Shown: positions 33,701 through 44,652 of the stretch, piece by piece | How positions within the stretch are numbered: the first letter of the stretch is position 1 | Layout of the letters: every line of letters begins with the position of its first letter | Source of the DNA: Escarpia spicata | Taxonomy: Eukaryota > Annelida > Polychaeta > Sabellida > Siboglinidae | Direction of reading: 5' to 3' | NCBI GenBank assembly: GCA_963995525.1 | Contig: OZ023211.1 | Location: forward strand, 58,563,127-58,627,126 | DNA: 64,000 bases | Translations under genes and position numbers: made by a program | The notes under the pieces: generated by a model | The model's input: the letters and a program-made list of their open reading frames with translations, nothing else | Databases searched by the model: none | What the model was told of the DNA's origin: nothing

Positions 33701-35414
33701 CCCAGTGGGTTGTTACATAGTGGAGCGCAGTGGCCAGAGCATCGGATTCTCAATCAAGAGAACCCAGGTTTGAATCGTGTTGCCATGTCGAACCTTAGGC
33801 AAGTTCATTCACTCTATGTTGCTCCAGTTCACTCAGCTGTATGAATGAGTACCAGACAGTGGTGGATACTATGCTGTATAAGAACTTACCTTTTTTATGT
33901 GTCTGATTGGCCGCAGGTGTTGGTGACAAAAGACACCAACTTGCTCGGTCGTATGGTGGAGGTGGACATAGTGAGCACGGGCAAGCACTACCTGATGGCT
34001 GACCTGGTGGAGACTGGGGCCCTCCACCGACCAGTCAGTGTGCCACCCCCTCTACCACAGGGCCAGGTGTCTGGTCTACCTGACGTTCAGGTAAGAGGCA
34101 CTTGTATCATGAGCACTGTATCATCATCATCATTGTGTAGCTGTAGTGTCCCGTGGTTGGGCGAAGGCCTCAGCATGTCATTTCCAGATCTGCCAGTCTT
34201 GCGCTATCCTCTGCCAGATGGTGTTCTTCCAGTACTCGTCTAGTTAATCTCTCCACCATCTCTCCGGTCTTCCTCTAGATCGTTTCCCTTCTTAAGGTCT
34301 CCAGGTAGTGATACGCGATGCGATGTCCATCAGCTAACTCGTAGCCTACTGATGTGCCCTGGCCAGGTCCACTTCTGTCTTCTGATTTGTACTATCACGT
34401 CTATGACATTTGTCTTCTCTTACCCAGATGTTTATTTTTCTCCCCCGATATATGTGATATTTAACATAGTTCTTTCCATCTTTCTTTGTGCAGCTGCTAG
34501 CTTGTTCTTCGCCTGGTTGATGAGTGTCCATGTTTCCATGACGTATGTCATCGCTGGAAGTACGCATGAGTTGTAGACTTGTCTCCTCAAACAGGATCAA
34601 AAATTACCCTTGAAGTGTAAAGTACCGTATAGCATACAATAAATGCCCTGGGGCCATTTCACTAAAGTAATAAGTTCAAAAGTGAAACAGTGTTCGATTG
34701 AACAGGTCTGCCAGGGAATAAAGTGTAAAACGCTTTGAGCAGTCGTAACATCTGGATACTATGCTGTGTAAGAACTTTACTTTCTCATAATGAAAGTCAA
34801 CCATTAAACAGAATCCGTTGTTAAAATTATGGAGCTTTTCTAAAATGCAAAAGGCCACTGCCATATCACCGAGGAGACTATTTCTGTGACACACCTGTGA
34901 AAGTGTCTCGGTGACACAACCTGGTGTTGACAGTATTCAGTACACAAGATCATTGTTAAGGAGCAAAATCTCTCTGGTGAGATAATAAGAATGTCGGTGA
35001 AGTCGTCCCCAGATGTATAAACAATACTTGTTTATTTTATTACTAAAACAATGATTGACAGAATCATATCTTATTATGTTGATATAATTTATAATCATGT
35101 TATGGTTGGATTAGTACATATGTTATATTATAATTTATTCTGAATACAATTTTATAAAGTTGACTTATTTCTACATTTTGACAACTATTTTATAAACGTT
35201 TTCACCAAACGTTTTGTTTTGTTTGCTCTCATAATTAACAGTAAACATGTTTGTTGGTTTATTGCAGATTTCCACCAAAGCACCATTGACAGGGTCATTG
35301 TCGTCTGGCAGCACTGAGGTGAAAGGTCACCCGGTGTGGGTTCAGATGACTGCCATTGTTGTTGTTCTGGCCGTGATAGCGAGGGTGTTTCTCTTGGCGT
35401 TCTACGAGACTTAG
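21797..35414 (+). CDS. CDKAL1: CDKAL1: threonylcarbamoyladenosine tRNA methylthiotransferase
   Basis: Radical-SAM enzyme that adds a methylthio group to t6A37 of lysine tRNA; the vertebrate protein is anchored in the ER membrane. Coding exons: 21810-21990 (exon starts 21797), 25313-25414, 25880-26043, 26343-26409, 26734-26854, 27235-27338, 27539-27705, 28579-28724, 29600-29660, 30227-30346, 31064-31126, 31584-31667, 33917-34090, 35268-35414. Frame is kept at every junction, giving 566 aa, close to the usual ~580. Methylthiotransferase domain: Cys72 (WGCSHNNSD), Cys108 (NSCTVK), Cys137 (AGCVPQ). Radical SAM: Cys213, Cys217, Cys220 (CLNQCTYC). [26 protein letters not shown] and [11 protein letters not shown] follow. 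TRAM-like part about 433-500. Residues about 541-563 are a hydrophobic tail anchor with only five residues after it. The start ATG at 21810 is followed by a DIEDI motif as in relatives. All junctions are GT-AG except the GC-AG intron after exon 11. Confidence 0.96.
23944..24070. repeat. 33 bp minisatellite in CDKAL1 intron 1
   Basis: Three and a half copies of a 33 bp unit with ACGACAC(A/G)GGCAG and GATGATGCC. One plus frame reads an acidic 11-residue repeat (DDTGRGDDAEH-like), but no exon signals or conservation support coding. Confidence 0.65.
24425..24760 (-). other. Cysteine-rich open frame in CDKAL1 intron 1, unrecognised
   Basis: A 111-codon minus-strand frame with paired cysteines (CDWCC, CLVCRN, NYCC, CVC) and a basic stretch ([10 protein letters not shown]). 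The pairs could bind zinc, as in the C-terminus of some transposases. I do not recognise the family, it has no catalytic core beside it, and it may be a transposon remnant. Confidence 0.25.
27235..27338 (+). CDS. CDKAL1: CDKAL1 exon 6, radical-SAM cluster exon
   Basis: Encodes [15 protein letters not shown], the CX3CX2C motif that binds the catalytic 4Fe-4S cluster and S-adenosylmethionine. The acceptor is TTTGGTAG, with the codon for Gly212 split across the intron; the donor is AAAG|GTAAGT. Confidence 0.95.
29225..29450. repeat. Dispersed repeat, copy 1
   Basis: Shares words with 60640-60845 (AAATAACYGTGTAATG, GTGGYGMCRTCTAG, TTCRTGTTTTGGGTCAAAT, GTGGGGAAA, and the ending ACAGGTTA-like). 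No coding signal and class unknown. Confidence 0.6.
30565..30752. repeat. 36 bp minisatellite in CDKAL1 intron 10
   Basis: Five copies of a 36 bp unit with TCAGTCCCGAGG and GTGACCTTAATAGAGAGGTT. Confidence 0.8.
31127..31583 (+). other. GC-AG intron of CDKAL1 (intron 11)
   Basis: Exon 11 ends GACCACAAG followed by GCAAGT, and the next exon starts after TTGCAG. No alternative GT keeps the reading frame. GC-AG introns are a known minor class spliced by the major spliceosome, usually with a strong exon-side match (CAAG|GCAAGT), as seen here. Confidence 0.85.
32004..32917. mobile_element. hAT-type MITE (Tol2-like ends) in CDKAL1 intron 12
   Basis: Left end CAGTGCTGGTAC, right end the inverted CAGGGCTGGTAT. 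Both are followed by subterminal repeats of the AGTACTTAAGTA / AACAAAGTAAA kind, a pattern known from Tol2-like hAT elements. Flanking 8-mers CATTTAGC (31996-32003) and CATTTAGA (32918-32925) are a target duplication with one mismatch. The 914 bp between hold no transposase. A small hairpin (TGTCCATT ... AATGGACA) lies near 32147-32172. Confidence 0.82.
33719..33896 (+). mobile_element. tRNA-derived SINE, internally deleted copy
   Basis: Starts with an A-box-like CAGTGGCCAGAGCATCGGA and a B-box-like GGTTTGAATCG, then the family body (TCGAACCTTAGGCAAGTTCA, CAGCTGTATGAATGAGTACC) and the tail TGTATAAGAACTTACC. The middle part seen in other copies is missing. It lies just before CDKAL1 exon 13. 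Confidence 0.65.
34110..34605 (-). pseudogene. 3' fragment of an RTE-like non-LTR retrotransposon
   Basis: On the minus strand, shifting frames give [45 protein letters not shown] and a TGRSG stretch, the typical C-terminal part of RTE-like ORF2 (AQRxMERxMLGI ... RxxKWxWAGH). The 3' end carries a short (ATG)n tail (TCATCATCATCATT on the plus strand at 34120-34133); simple-repeat tails are common in RTE elements. It lies within CDKAL1 intron 13. Confidence 0.65.
34686..34790 (+). mobile_element. SINE 3' fragment
   Basis: Matches only the 3' half of the SINE family: GAACAGGTCTGCCAGGGAAT, AAAGTGTAAAACGCTTTGAG, GGATACTATGCTGTGTAAGA. Confidence 0.6.
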
Positions 35415-36050
35415 GTATCCAGGGCACTGTTTCACTAAGACAACGATATCATAAGGAAAATCAGGGGACACTATTTCCATGGTAACACACCAGCAAAAAT
35501 GTTTGATTTTAAAGAGAATCAGCCTTGTGACCTCATAGAATGTTAGTGAAATGGGCCCCATGAGCTCCAGCACAAACAATGCAACAACATGATTCTCTTC
35601 CACTGTGTATAGTATCGCGTGATTGCGACCCGTCCATGGAATGACAGAGTAGTATTATCCAATACTTCTCAAGTGATAGTCGTAGTAGTGGAATTGTAAA
35701 ATACATTTCCGTTTTTCCTTTGGATTCAAGAAAGGACAGTGGCTAAAGCATCGGACTCTCAATCCAGAGAACCCAGGTTCGAATCCTGTGCTGCCATGTC
35801 GAACCTTGGGCGTTCTACGTTACCCCAGTTCACTCGGTCATATTATTGAATACCTGGTTATAGACAGTGATGGATATTTATGTATGAATAGTCTTTGAGC
35901 ATTAATTGCAGTTTGGCTGAATGCTTCCCAGAGAAGTTGAGATGGTGTTCGAATGAACAGGTCTGCCTGTAAAATGCTTTTAAGATTAATTTATATGTAT
36001 TGTAAGGTGGGCAAAATGTCTCGTTCCCAAAATTCACTTGCTTATTTATA
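35415..36050 (+). other. CDKAL1 3' flank
   Basis: Follows the TAG at 35412-35414. I see no strong poly(A) signal in the first 300 bases. The rest is occupied by a SINE (35730-35990). Confidence 0.4.
35730..35990 (+). mobile_element. tRNA-derived SINE, near-complete copy
   Basis: A box-like CAGTGGCTAAAGCATCGGA, B box GGTTCGAATCC (exact Pol III consensus), then TGGATATTTATGTATGAATAG, GAATGCTTCCCAGAGAAGTT and GGTCTGCCTG. The tRNA-like head is about 70 bp and the body about 190 bp. Known biology: such SINEs are transcribed by Pol III and mobilised by a partner LINE. Confidence 0.7.
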
Positions 36051-36521
36051 GGGGTGACTATCAGGGATAGTTTTACTATCGCGATAGCTGTAATTACTAT
36101 TACGATAGTATCATGGAAGCTAAATATGTTTTATGTTCAGATTTTACTTGATGTCAGTGAAGCTACATATCGCATGAACCAAGGCAAAATTTATGGGTGG
36201 TGCCTTCGCTTAGAGTTGGAGTCCGTTGCATCACACTGGCGGTCTGTGAGTAATGGTTATTTGATCAGCAATTGTTGACGTTGGATCTGTGGACCTCGGA
36301 AAATAAGTAAATATTATGTAATAAAGTTGAAAAATCACGTTTGTGAATAGTATCACAGTGACTCAAGTAAGCCTGCTGATGGTTTAGCCAACTATCGTAA
36401 CTATCGATAGTTCACTGTGCTATCGCCAATAACTATCGATACTGAAATTCAGTATCGATAGTATTGCATCGCAACATTGACTATCACAATGCATCGATAG
36501 TTCAGTGTATTGTTACAACAC
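36051..36521. mobile_element. hAT-like MITE rich in ATCGAT palindromes
   Basis: Left end GGGGTGACTATC; the right end reads inverted as GTGTTGTAACAATACAC. Flanks TATTTATA (36043-36050) and TATTTATC (36522-36529) match in 7 of 8 positions. The interior repeats ACTATCGATAGT-type palindromes, known from some hAT MITEs. No transposase is present. The inverted ends are only roughly alike, so the class is tentative. Confidence 0.5.
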
Positions 36522-36544
36522 TATTTATCCTGCTGCCTTCGGAG

Positions 36545-37043
36545 ACACACAAGGCTACAACAAGACAACACAAGGCTACAACAGGACAGCACAAGGGTAC
36601 AACAAGACAATACAAGGCTACAACAAGACATCACAAGGCTACAACAAGACAACACAAGGCTACAACAGGACAGCACAAGGCTACAACAAGACAACACAAG
36701 GCTACAACAGGACAGCACAAGGGTACAACAAGACAATACAAGGCTACAACAAGACAGCGCAAGGCTACAACAAGACATCACAAGGCTACAACAAGGCAAC
36801 ACAAGGCTACAACAAGACAACACAAGGCTACAACAAGACATCACAAGGCTACAACAAGGCAACACAAGGCTACAACAAGACATCACAAGGCTACAACGAG
36901 ACAACACAAGGCTACAACGAGACAACACAAGGCTACAACGAGACAACACAAGGCTACAACGAGACAACACAAGGCTACAACGAGACAACACAAGGCTACA
37001 ACGAGACAACACAAGGCTACAACGGGACAATACAGGGCTACAA
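36545..37043. repeat. 21 bp minisatellite (about 24 units)
   Basis: Unit GGCTACAACAAGACA plus ACACAA. Variants differ at AAGACA/GAGACA and ACAACA/ATCACA/GCACA. The last six units, all with CGAGACAACA, are nearly identical, pointing to recent expansion at the right end. Because 21 is divisible by three, several frames on both strands stay open; these are by-products, not genes. It starts immediately beside the MITE at 36051-36521. Confidence 0.92.
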
Positions 37044-37749
37044 ATACCTGAGGGTGTTTTTGTTTAGCCAATCACTCATGTTGCAGTAATTTATTTTCTA
37101 GGTTTTTAATGTAAATCACTATTTTTACATACTGCTCCAAATTATGGCTATGAAGAACTGAAATGACGTTTCCAAAATTACATATTTTGGGTATGTTGCA
37201 GAACTGCATAAACAAGTATTTGAATACATGAATAGACTCATTCTATACTGTATGATGCTCCTGGAAACGTGAATTTAAAGTGATTACAGTCCAAGGATCA
37301 AGGTTTTAACACAGCACAGGAATGGTTCCAGGGACAGACATTTTCAAAATGTGCTACAGTGGTATGGTGCTCTTTTGAAGTTACTGTAATGTCTCTGCCT
37401 TACCAAGCAAAACCATCTATACCGGAGAACCATGTTTACTGCTAGCAACAGCGGGCTTAACTTACACATTCTGTATCTCATTCTCACTCAGTGATGTATC
37501 TCCCGACAAGCATCTCGCTTTTAACAGTGAATACAGACAGTGATAGACCCTTTGGACCGAAACTGCCCGCATATTATTGCATACTACGTGTCGTGTTCTG
37601 CACTAGGGATATCTGTTGTACAGATTTATAGTGGATGTTTTTGAGTTTGAAAACATCTCGCTGAATATATATGAGTACCATATGGAGGGGATTGAAATGC
37701 ATTTCATTAAAAACATCATGGCATAGATAAAGGGTTAATACCTGAAATA

Positions 37750-38052
37750 TGCTGGTGCAGTGGCTAGAGCTTTGGACTCTCGACCGAGAGAACCCGAGTT
37801 CAAACCTTGGGCAAGTTCACTCACTCTACATTGCTCCAGTTCATTCAGCTGTATGAATGAGTACCTGGCTATAGACAATGGTGGATATTTGTGTATGAAT
37901 AGTCTTCTAGCATTAATTTTAGCATGGCTGGATGCTTCCCAGAGAAGTTGAGATGGTGTTTGATTGAATAGGTCTGCCAGGGAGTAAAGTGTAAAACACC
38001 TTGAGCAGTCCTGAGGACTGGATACTGCACAATATAAGAACTTAACTTTTTT
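37750..38052 (+). mobile_element. tRNA-derived SINE, full-length copy
   Basis: The most complete copy: head CAGTGGCTAGAGCTTTGGAC, B-box-like GAGTTCAAACC, body with CAGCTGTATGAATGAGTACC and TGGATATTTGTGTATGAATA, and a 3' part GCAGTCCTGAGGACTGGATA that forms a small hairpin, then TATAAGAACTTAA. Confidence 0.7.
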
Positions 38053-39350
38053 AAATCAATTTGACACCCACACACAATGAACACTTGCTTCTTCAACCAC
38101 TCGAATGTGTCTTAGCTTTGACCCCCTGTTGGTGGCGTCATCTTCTGGATACTTTTGTAACTTGTGTCACTGAATTCTTTAAAGTATCTGCAGTGCACTA
38201 GTGGTATTTGTCATAAGCCTTTGTAATGGAAATTCTTGAATGAGCATTATTTTAAAATATCAACTAACAAAGAGTTTGAAGATATACGTAGTATTCTATG
38301 CAAACACACCCAGATGTATTTTGCACGTTTAATTTGATTAGTATATTAAGAACCATCTTGTGTGGAAATCATATCTTTAAAGTAAGCACAACTTGCAATG
38401 TGAGGGAACTAAATGCCAAATAACTAAATGAATGTATGTCTTGGTGATTTTTTTGCATGTACTGTAGGGAATCGAAGCATGTTTCATAAAAGGACGTGTG
38501 GACTGGAAGGTTAACAATGTCTACCTTGAAAGCTTACTATTTGCAGGATAAAGGCTTTTTATAGCTACTCTTTCAGTCTTACCAAGATGCGATATGTATC
38601 TGTTTATTATTGATTTGCACCATGTTTACTGTTCTAGCTCAGGGAATTATCATCAAATTATGGTGACATTTGGATGGAGACACCAGTTGCGAAGTACTTA
38701 AGTGAGATGTTGCTATAAAATCAGTGCGTCAACATTCCCTGGGTTTTCCGCCTTCCTTGGACATGCATGACAAGTAAATTGTAAATAAAGACTTCTTGTG
38801 ATAGATTTCCTGACTTGTGTGCACTATATAAATGAAATGCCACTAAAAGTTGATTTCTTGATGGGTTGATATTCATGTGGTCCTTGACTCTAGATTGAAA
38901 ATCGTGATGAGGCATAGTTGATAAAACAAATATTTAAAATTTTTGAATGTTGAAAGTATTGATTCTAATTTATATGATATAATATTGCTGTATTGCTGGC
39001 TTTCCTGCATAGTTTTCTCATTTAGGTCCAATGTTTACCATAATGTATTGTGTCTACTTCATTCTCCATTATAGATGAATGCTACAGCAGTAGATTATAA
39101 ATAAATTCTGCTCACTTTGCTGTTAGCTGAATAATTATTCACTTCATACATAAATGCATGTAATATGCAGGCCGAAATATAATTCATATAAAATGTAACA
39201 TATTCTTTAAATGTGCTTTAAGAGCTTTACATAATTAATGAAAAATTGTAAGTAGTGTACAAAATAAATAATTACCAGAAAAGTGAACAAATATTTAATT
39301 TAGAATAAAAAATACTGATAGAAATAATAATGTATGAACTTTTGACTCCA
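38053..39350. other. AT-rich intergenic sequence
   Basis: No gene or clear repeat is seen. Confidence 0.4.
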
Positions 39351-39775
39351 TACACAGGAGAGTTGGCCAGTGCTACAAGACAATATGTCACGGGTACAGC
39401 AGAGACAGGTCTAAAGAGGGTACCAGTAGTCTAAGGGTCCCCAAAAACCACTGGGAGCCGAATCAAATTCATATATTGGGTAGTCTGAGCCAAAAGCTTC
39501 AGCACGACATCGCTGTCACGCTGTTGGATCATGACATTGGAATGGGGGTGGGATGCTGTTTTCAAAAACTTTCGCTGCCGTGCAACCATAAAGTTCGGCT
39601 TCTCCGCTGTCTCTATATACTCCATTGATGACATCGGAAGACAGGAGGGGTTTTCGGCGCCGCACTGAACCTCAACTGGGACACGTGCCAAAGGTCTAGG
39701 GGGCACATTCATAAACAACTAGAGGCACACCAAAGTTCTCGGGGCACGTGCCCCTGGATCCGCCTATGAGACAGA
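39350..39775. repeat. Dispersed repeat with GGATCCGCCTA end, copy 1
   Basis: Shares GTCTCCGCTGTCTCT, CTCCA(C/T)TG(A/G)TGA and the ending CCTGGATCCGCCTA with 45640-46030. The minus-strand frame at 39431-39718 is not a recognisable protein. GGATCCGCC ends resemble those of some hAT elements, but I see only one end. Confidence 0.5.
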
Positions 39776-40315
39776 CTGAACCTTTCTGAACACGGCCAAA
39801 GTGCGACTGACTGGATCTATCTGGACACGGCTCACGTGCGAAAGACCAAACTGTTTTTTATAGGTCGCCATAGTGATATTTATTTGACTCGACGTTGTCT
39901 GTACGTTGCTCCACCGACACTCTCTCTGAAAACAACTACAACGGCTGCCGGCAGTGCAGTACCGGGTGGCCTGCCTTGTCCACCTCGCCATGATATTCTG
40001 CCACTTTGTACAATCCATCTGGTTGCATTCCTCCCTACTTCATTCAGAATTATCACTGAACACGACTATTTATGGACTGGCATTAATATCAAACAACAAT
40101 CCAGGTATGATCTACAGCGTAGGCTTTATTTACCAACAGTCAGAATGTACAGCCAGTGCCAAGGATCAGTACCAAACATAACCTGTTGTTCTCTCCCCTC
40201 TCTGTAGATTCCATTCCATATAATCACATCTTAAAGATCTACTGGACAAACAATGTCTTGCACATTGGCAAGCGAACGCTTTACTGCCAACGCTGTGCTC
40301 TCCCGTTCCCCGCAA

Positions 40316-43140
40316 TTAATTTATTGAACAAGTTGTAATTATGCCCATCGTCCGTCCTGGGTCATAGGCCGTCGACAACAGCTCTTCGGAGTCCTCTGTC
40401 CCAGGCTCTTGTTTCAAGCTGCCTCCAAGTGTGTCCTGTACGTCTTCTTGGTGTTCGCCTGGATGTCTTTTCGCCACGTGTTCTTTGGACGGCTTTTTCT
40501 CCTGCCTTCTGGATTTCATGTCAAAGCCTGTCTGGTGATGTTTGATGCTAGTGTGACCAATCCATCCCCATCGTCTTCTTCTTATTTCATCTTCGGCAGA
40601 AGTTGGTATGTTCTTCTCCACAAGTCAACTAATGTTGCTGATGGTGTCTGGCCAGCGGATCTGGAGGATTCTTTTTTTAAATAAAAGTATGTAGTTTCTT
40701 GATGGTGGTGTTGGTTGTCCTCGTATGTCTCTGCTCCATACTGTAGGACTGACTTCACGTTGGAATTAAACAGTCAGCTTAGCTCCAGATGTTCTTGAGC
40801 TGTAGAAATGCTCCTCTCGCCATGCCAATTCTTGCTATAACATCCGTGTCTGTGCCACCCTGCTTGTCAATGATACTAGCCAGGTATATGCCTCCACCTC
40901 TTCAAGTGCACTTCCTTCCAGGATGACTGGCTCAGTGCTAGTTGTATTAACCTCGAGGATCTTTGTCTTTCCTTAATGCATGTTGAGGCTTACTTGTGAG
41001 GAGATGGCTGCCAGTTATGTGGTCTTCTTCTACATCTGCTGGTGGCTGTGCCAGATCGTCGGCGAAGTCCAGGTCTTCCATTTGCGTCCACTGGATTACA
41101 TTCCTCCTCTGGGTTGTGCACCTCTTTATTACCCAACCAATGGCCAGGAGAAAGGGGAACGGGGACAGCAGGCAGCCTTGTATGTCTCCGGTCTTCACTT
41201 CGAAACGATTCGTTAGCTGTCATCCATGGATTACTCTCTGCAACTCGTTCCTTCATAACTGTTCCTAATCGGTTTGACCAGTTTGGTTGGTACGCCATAA
41301 TGTCGTAGTATTTTCCAGAGGGTCTCTGTCTATGCTGTCAAACGCCTTTTCGTAGTCAACGAAGCTGATATAGAGCGAGGAGTTCCACTCCAAGGATAGC
41401 TCTACTATGATGCGCAGTGTCGTGATGTGTTCCACGCATGATCTGTTCTGGCGGAATCCAGCTTGCTGATCTCTCGGCTGTGGGTTGACTGCATCTTTCA
41501 TCCATTCTAAGATGATCTTGTCGAACACTTTCCCTGGCACTGACAGAAGAGCGATTCCTCTGTAGTTGGGACAATTGTTGAGGTCTCCTTTCTTGGGAAG
41601 TTTTATGAGGTTACTCTCTCTCCATTCTGACGGCACCTCTTCCCATATCTTTACAAAGAGAGAGTACAGTAGTTCCACAGAGGTGTCTATATCTGCCTTG
41701 AGTGCTTCTGCCGGAATCTCGTCCGGTCCTGCTGCTTTGTTATTCTTCAGCTGCTTTGTGGCCCCCTGATTTCGTCCTTGGTAGGCTTGTTACACTTAAT
41801 GGATAGGTTCCTTCCTTGTCTTTGACTGGTCGTTCTGGCTTGCTGTATTTTCCTAATAGTTTCCTGGTGATGTCGTACAGCTGTCATATTTCCGCTGCAT
41901 GCAGCTTGTTCTGCCTCGTCTGCCAGGCTGTCAATGTAGTTGCGCTTGCCTGTTTTTACACTCTTCTTTACTTCTCTGTTGGCTTCTGTCTGCTCTTCCT
42001 GTGCCTTTATCTTTGTTGTTCTTGTTCGACTGTTGTCTACTGCTGATTTCTTCTCCTTCCGTACTTGGATCCTGCACAAGGTTTCTGCTGTGACCCAATC
42101 TTTCTGTTGCCTTTTCTTCAGGCCAACCGCTTCTTGGCAAGTTGATGTCAATATCTTTTTGGTGTTCTGCCACTGGCTATTCAGGTCGGATTCTTCATCT
42201 TGTAGATCTTGTAACACTTGGGATTTATTAGCAACGTTCAGTTTGTATTTCTCTCTTGTCTGTGGAACTTTCATGAGGCCGACATTGTACTTTCGTCTCT
42301 TTGTTGTTGTCTCCGTCCATTTCTTTCAGGTTGAGTTTCAGTCTAGCAACCAACAGGTGGTAGTCGGTTGCAACGTCAATTCCCCTCTTCACTCTTACAT
42401 CAGGAGTGAGCTTCTGAATCTCTTGCCTATACAGATGTGATCTATTTGGTTCTATGTCACGTGGTCGGGTGACACCCATGTGATCTTGTGTATCCTTTTG
42501 TGTGTGAAAATGCTGCCCCCGATGACAACATTTTTCATAGCGCACGTGTCCGCAAATCTCTCTCCATTCTCGTTCATCTCTCCAACGCCATGGGTTCCCA
42601 TCACTTAAATTCTTCATGTCCGTTCCAATCGTCACATTAAAATCTCCCACAATGATGTTTACATCCTTCTCTCGGCATTTGTCCAGGATGCTTTGTAGTC
42701 TGTTGTGGAACTGGTCTTTGGTGTGTTCATCACTGTCGTTCGTTGGTGCGTAGCACTGTATGACATTCATCTTGATTGTCTTTTTCTTTGTTCTGAAGGA
42801 TGTGATGATTCTCGCCCCATGCGCTTCCCATCCTCTCAGCGCCCCCTGTGCCGCTCTTGATAGCATGAGTGCTACACCTTCAGTGTGGGGGCATCATTTT
42901 CTTCATGTCCAGAGAAGAGTACCATCACTCCTGTAGGTATCCTTCTCCGTCCTGACTGTGTCCATCTTGTAGCGCTGATTCCCAGCAGTGCAAGGTTGTA
43001 GTTGTTCATTTCCGCTGCTACTTGTGCTGTCTTTCCTGTCTGGTACATGGTCTTCATGTTCCCATGTTAATGTGCTTGGTCGAAAGAAGGGTGCTCGGCC
43101 CTGTGGCTTCCCTGGACTCCTGGCTTTCACCACATGGCGT
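40316..43140 (-). pseudogene. Near full-length non-LTR retrotransposon (APE endonuclease + RT), frameshifted
   Basis: On the minus strand, from 43140 down to 40316: TMYQTGKTAQVAAEMNNYNL and LLGISATRWTQSG (endonuclease start); IQCYAPTNDSDE and IIVGDFN (endonuclease core); a basic linker (41750-42270); RT blocks IKLPKKGD, NYRGIALLSVPGKVF, QAGFRQNRSC and VDYEKAFDSIDR (41265-41680); QGCLLSPF and the catalytic LDFADD (40950-41200); then RRRRWGWIGHT and a C-terminal DGLYPG-like end. Several frame changes separate the blocks, so it is dead. The organisation is that of APE-type LINEs; I do not assign a clade between RTE- and CR1-like groups. Confidence 0.83.
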
Positions 43141-43419
43141 CATAAGTCCTCGAGACGAAGACCTTTCCTCTTCCAGGCTTGCGTTCTCTGTAATTTGCTG
43201 TTTCGACTTTTCCGTAGCGGGTACGTTTTTTTTTACAAGGTTGGGGTGCTAGCCTCACCCTCAACCCTCTTCCTTTCTCACACGAGCTTGGGACCAGCCA
43301 CAAGGAAACATTATCGGTGTCCAGGCACAACAGTTTTCTGCATATTGATTTGTGAAACAATTAAACTACCTAGCCAGGAAGATAGAAGTAACTTAGGACA
43401 TCATATAGGCGTCCCATCC

Positions 43420-44467
43420 GCTGTGTTCTTCTTTTTCTTCTTATTCTTTTGCGGCGTGGGATCCACGTCAGTAGTTCTTCTGCTTTTCGTGTTATTTCCC
43501 ACCATTTCTGTTGTCCGCAATGACCTTGCATTCTTGGCTCTTCACACCTGTCCTCTCATGATCTGTTTTCATGTTGTCGTTCCATCTCAGCTTTGGTCTT
43601 CCTTTTCATCGTTTGCAACCCTCTTCTGCTTTCCGTGCTCTTTTTGACAGTCTGTCTTCGTTCATTCTTTGCATGTTTCCCATTTCATCTCTCAGTTCCG
43701 TCATATTCCTTCTATCTTCTCGTGTTACTCTACATATTCTTCGGACCCAGCTTTTCTCTGCTACTTGTAGCTTCTCCTCTCCGTCAGTGCCTGTGTTCCC
43801 AACCCATTTATATATGCTGGCACCATGCAAGCTTCCAAAACTTTTCCTTTCAGTTGTTTAGTTAGTATTCTGTCCCACATAATGCCTTCCACCCTCTTCT
43901 ACGCTGCTGCTCCTGCTTGCACCCTCCTGTGTTGTCTTTACTACTTCCTCTAAACTCACACATTGTACCGCCCACGCATACAAAGCTGTTCACTTGTTTA
44001 ATGGTCTTTCCGTCAACAACTACATGCAGATCCACCCCCTGTTCACCTATACAGTCTTCTCCAAATTCATTCGGAGGCCATGTTTTTTAACGGTGCGTGT
44101 TACTCCATTCTTGGAGTGCTTTTTGTTGTTCCTCTGTGTTGTCAGCCACCACTGCTAGTCGGTCTGCATACACCAATGTCTTAAGTTCTTCCTGTTCCGA
44201 TACATTTCCACTGATCAGGTTGATCACCGTAATGCAACGCGGGGGCCTCAAAGCGCTTCCCTGTCTGATCCCTACTCCCACTCCAAGTTGTTCCGATGTT
44301 TCTCTTTCGATTCGCACCACTAGTGTAGTGTCCTTGTACAATGCCTCCACCATTCTGATACCTGCTTGTGCGTGTGTGCGTATGTGCGTGCGGGCGTACG
44401 TGTGTTTATATGTGTTTGTGATCGTGTGTGTATGACAGCAGCGCCGGTCATAATTGTTAAACAGCAT
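43420..44467 (-). pseudogene. Second, different LINE RT remnant
   Basis: Minus-strand frame at 44087-44467 contains VEALYKDTTLVVRI, GVGVGIRQGSAL and LVYADRLAVVADN. The last corresponds to the catalytic YADD motif, but the second aspartate is replaced by arginine. Downstream, 43606-43830 gives VAEKSWVRRICRVTREDRRN, typical of the region after the RT. Its motifs differ from the LINE at 40316-43140, so two families lie next to each other in the same orientation. Confidence 0.68.
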
Positions 44468-44494
44468 TGCGAAAAAATTGCAACGACAGCCCTC

Positions 44495-44522
44495 TCACCC
44501 CCCCCCCCCCCCCCCCCCCCCG
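44495..44522. repeat. Poly-C tract
   Basis: More than 20 C in a row after CTCTCA; capable of forming a G-quadruplex on the minus strand. Confidence 0.8.
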
Positions 44523-44579
44523 TCTTTCAATGTAATGTCCGACAGCCACGAAGTGTTGAAGTTCCAGCTCAATCCCCCC

Positions 44580-44617
44580 ATATATTCATTATGTGTGTGT
44601 CTGTGTGTGTGTCTGTA

Positions 44618-44651
<34 letters not shown>

Positions 44652-44652
44652 A
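44580..44652. repeat. (GT)n(GC)n microsatellite
   Basis: GT run interrupted by CT and ending GCGCGCGC; alternating purine-pyrimidine, a Z-DNA-prone sequence. Confidence 0.8.

Noticed and set aside
35733..35803. Functional tRNA gene
   Set aside because: It has a perfect B box but is followed by the SINE body and does not fold into a clean cloverleaf by eye.
36464..37089. Overlapping long frames of about 170-195 codons on both strands
   Set aside because: They are products of a 21 bp tandem repeat without stops; no splice signals or domains.
40836..44435. Plus-strand frames rich in Ser, Leu, Phe and Cys (for example 42988-43647)
   Set aside because: Antisense shadows of the minus-strand LINE coding sequences.
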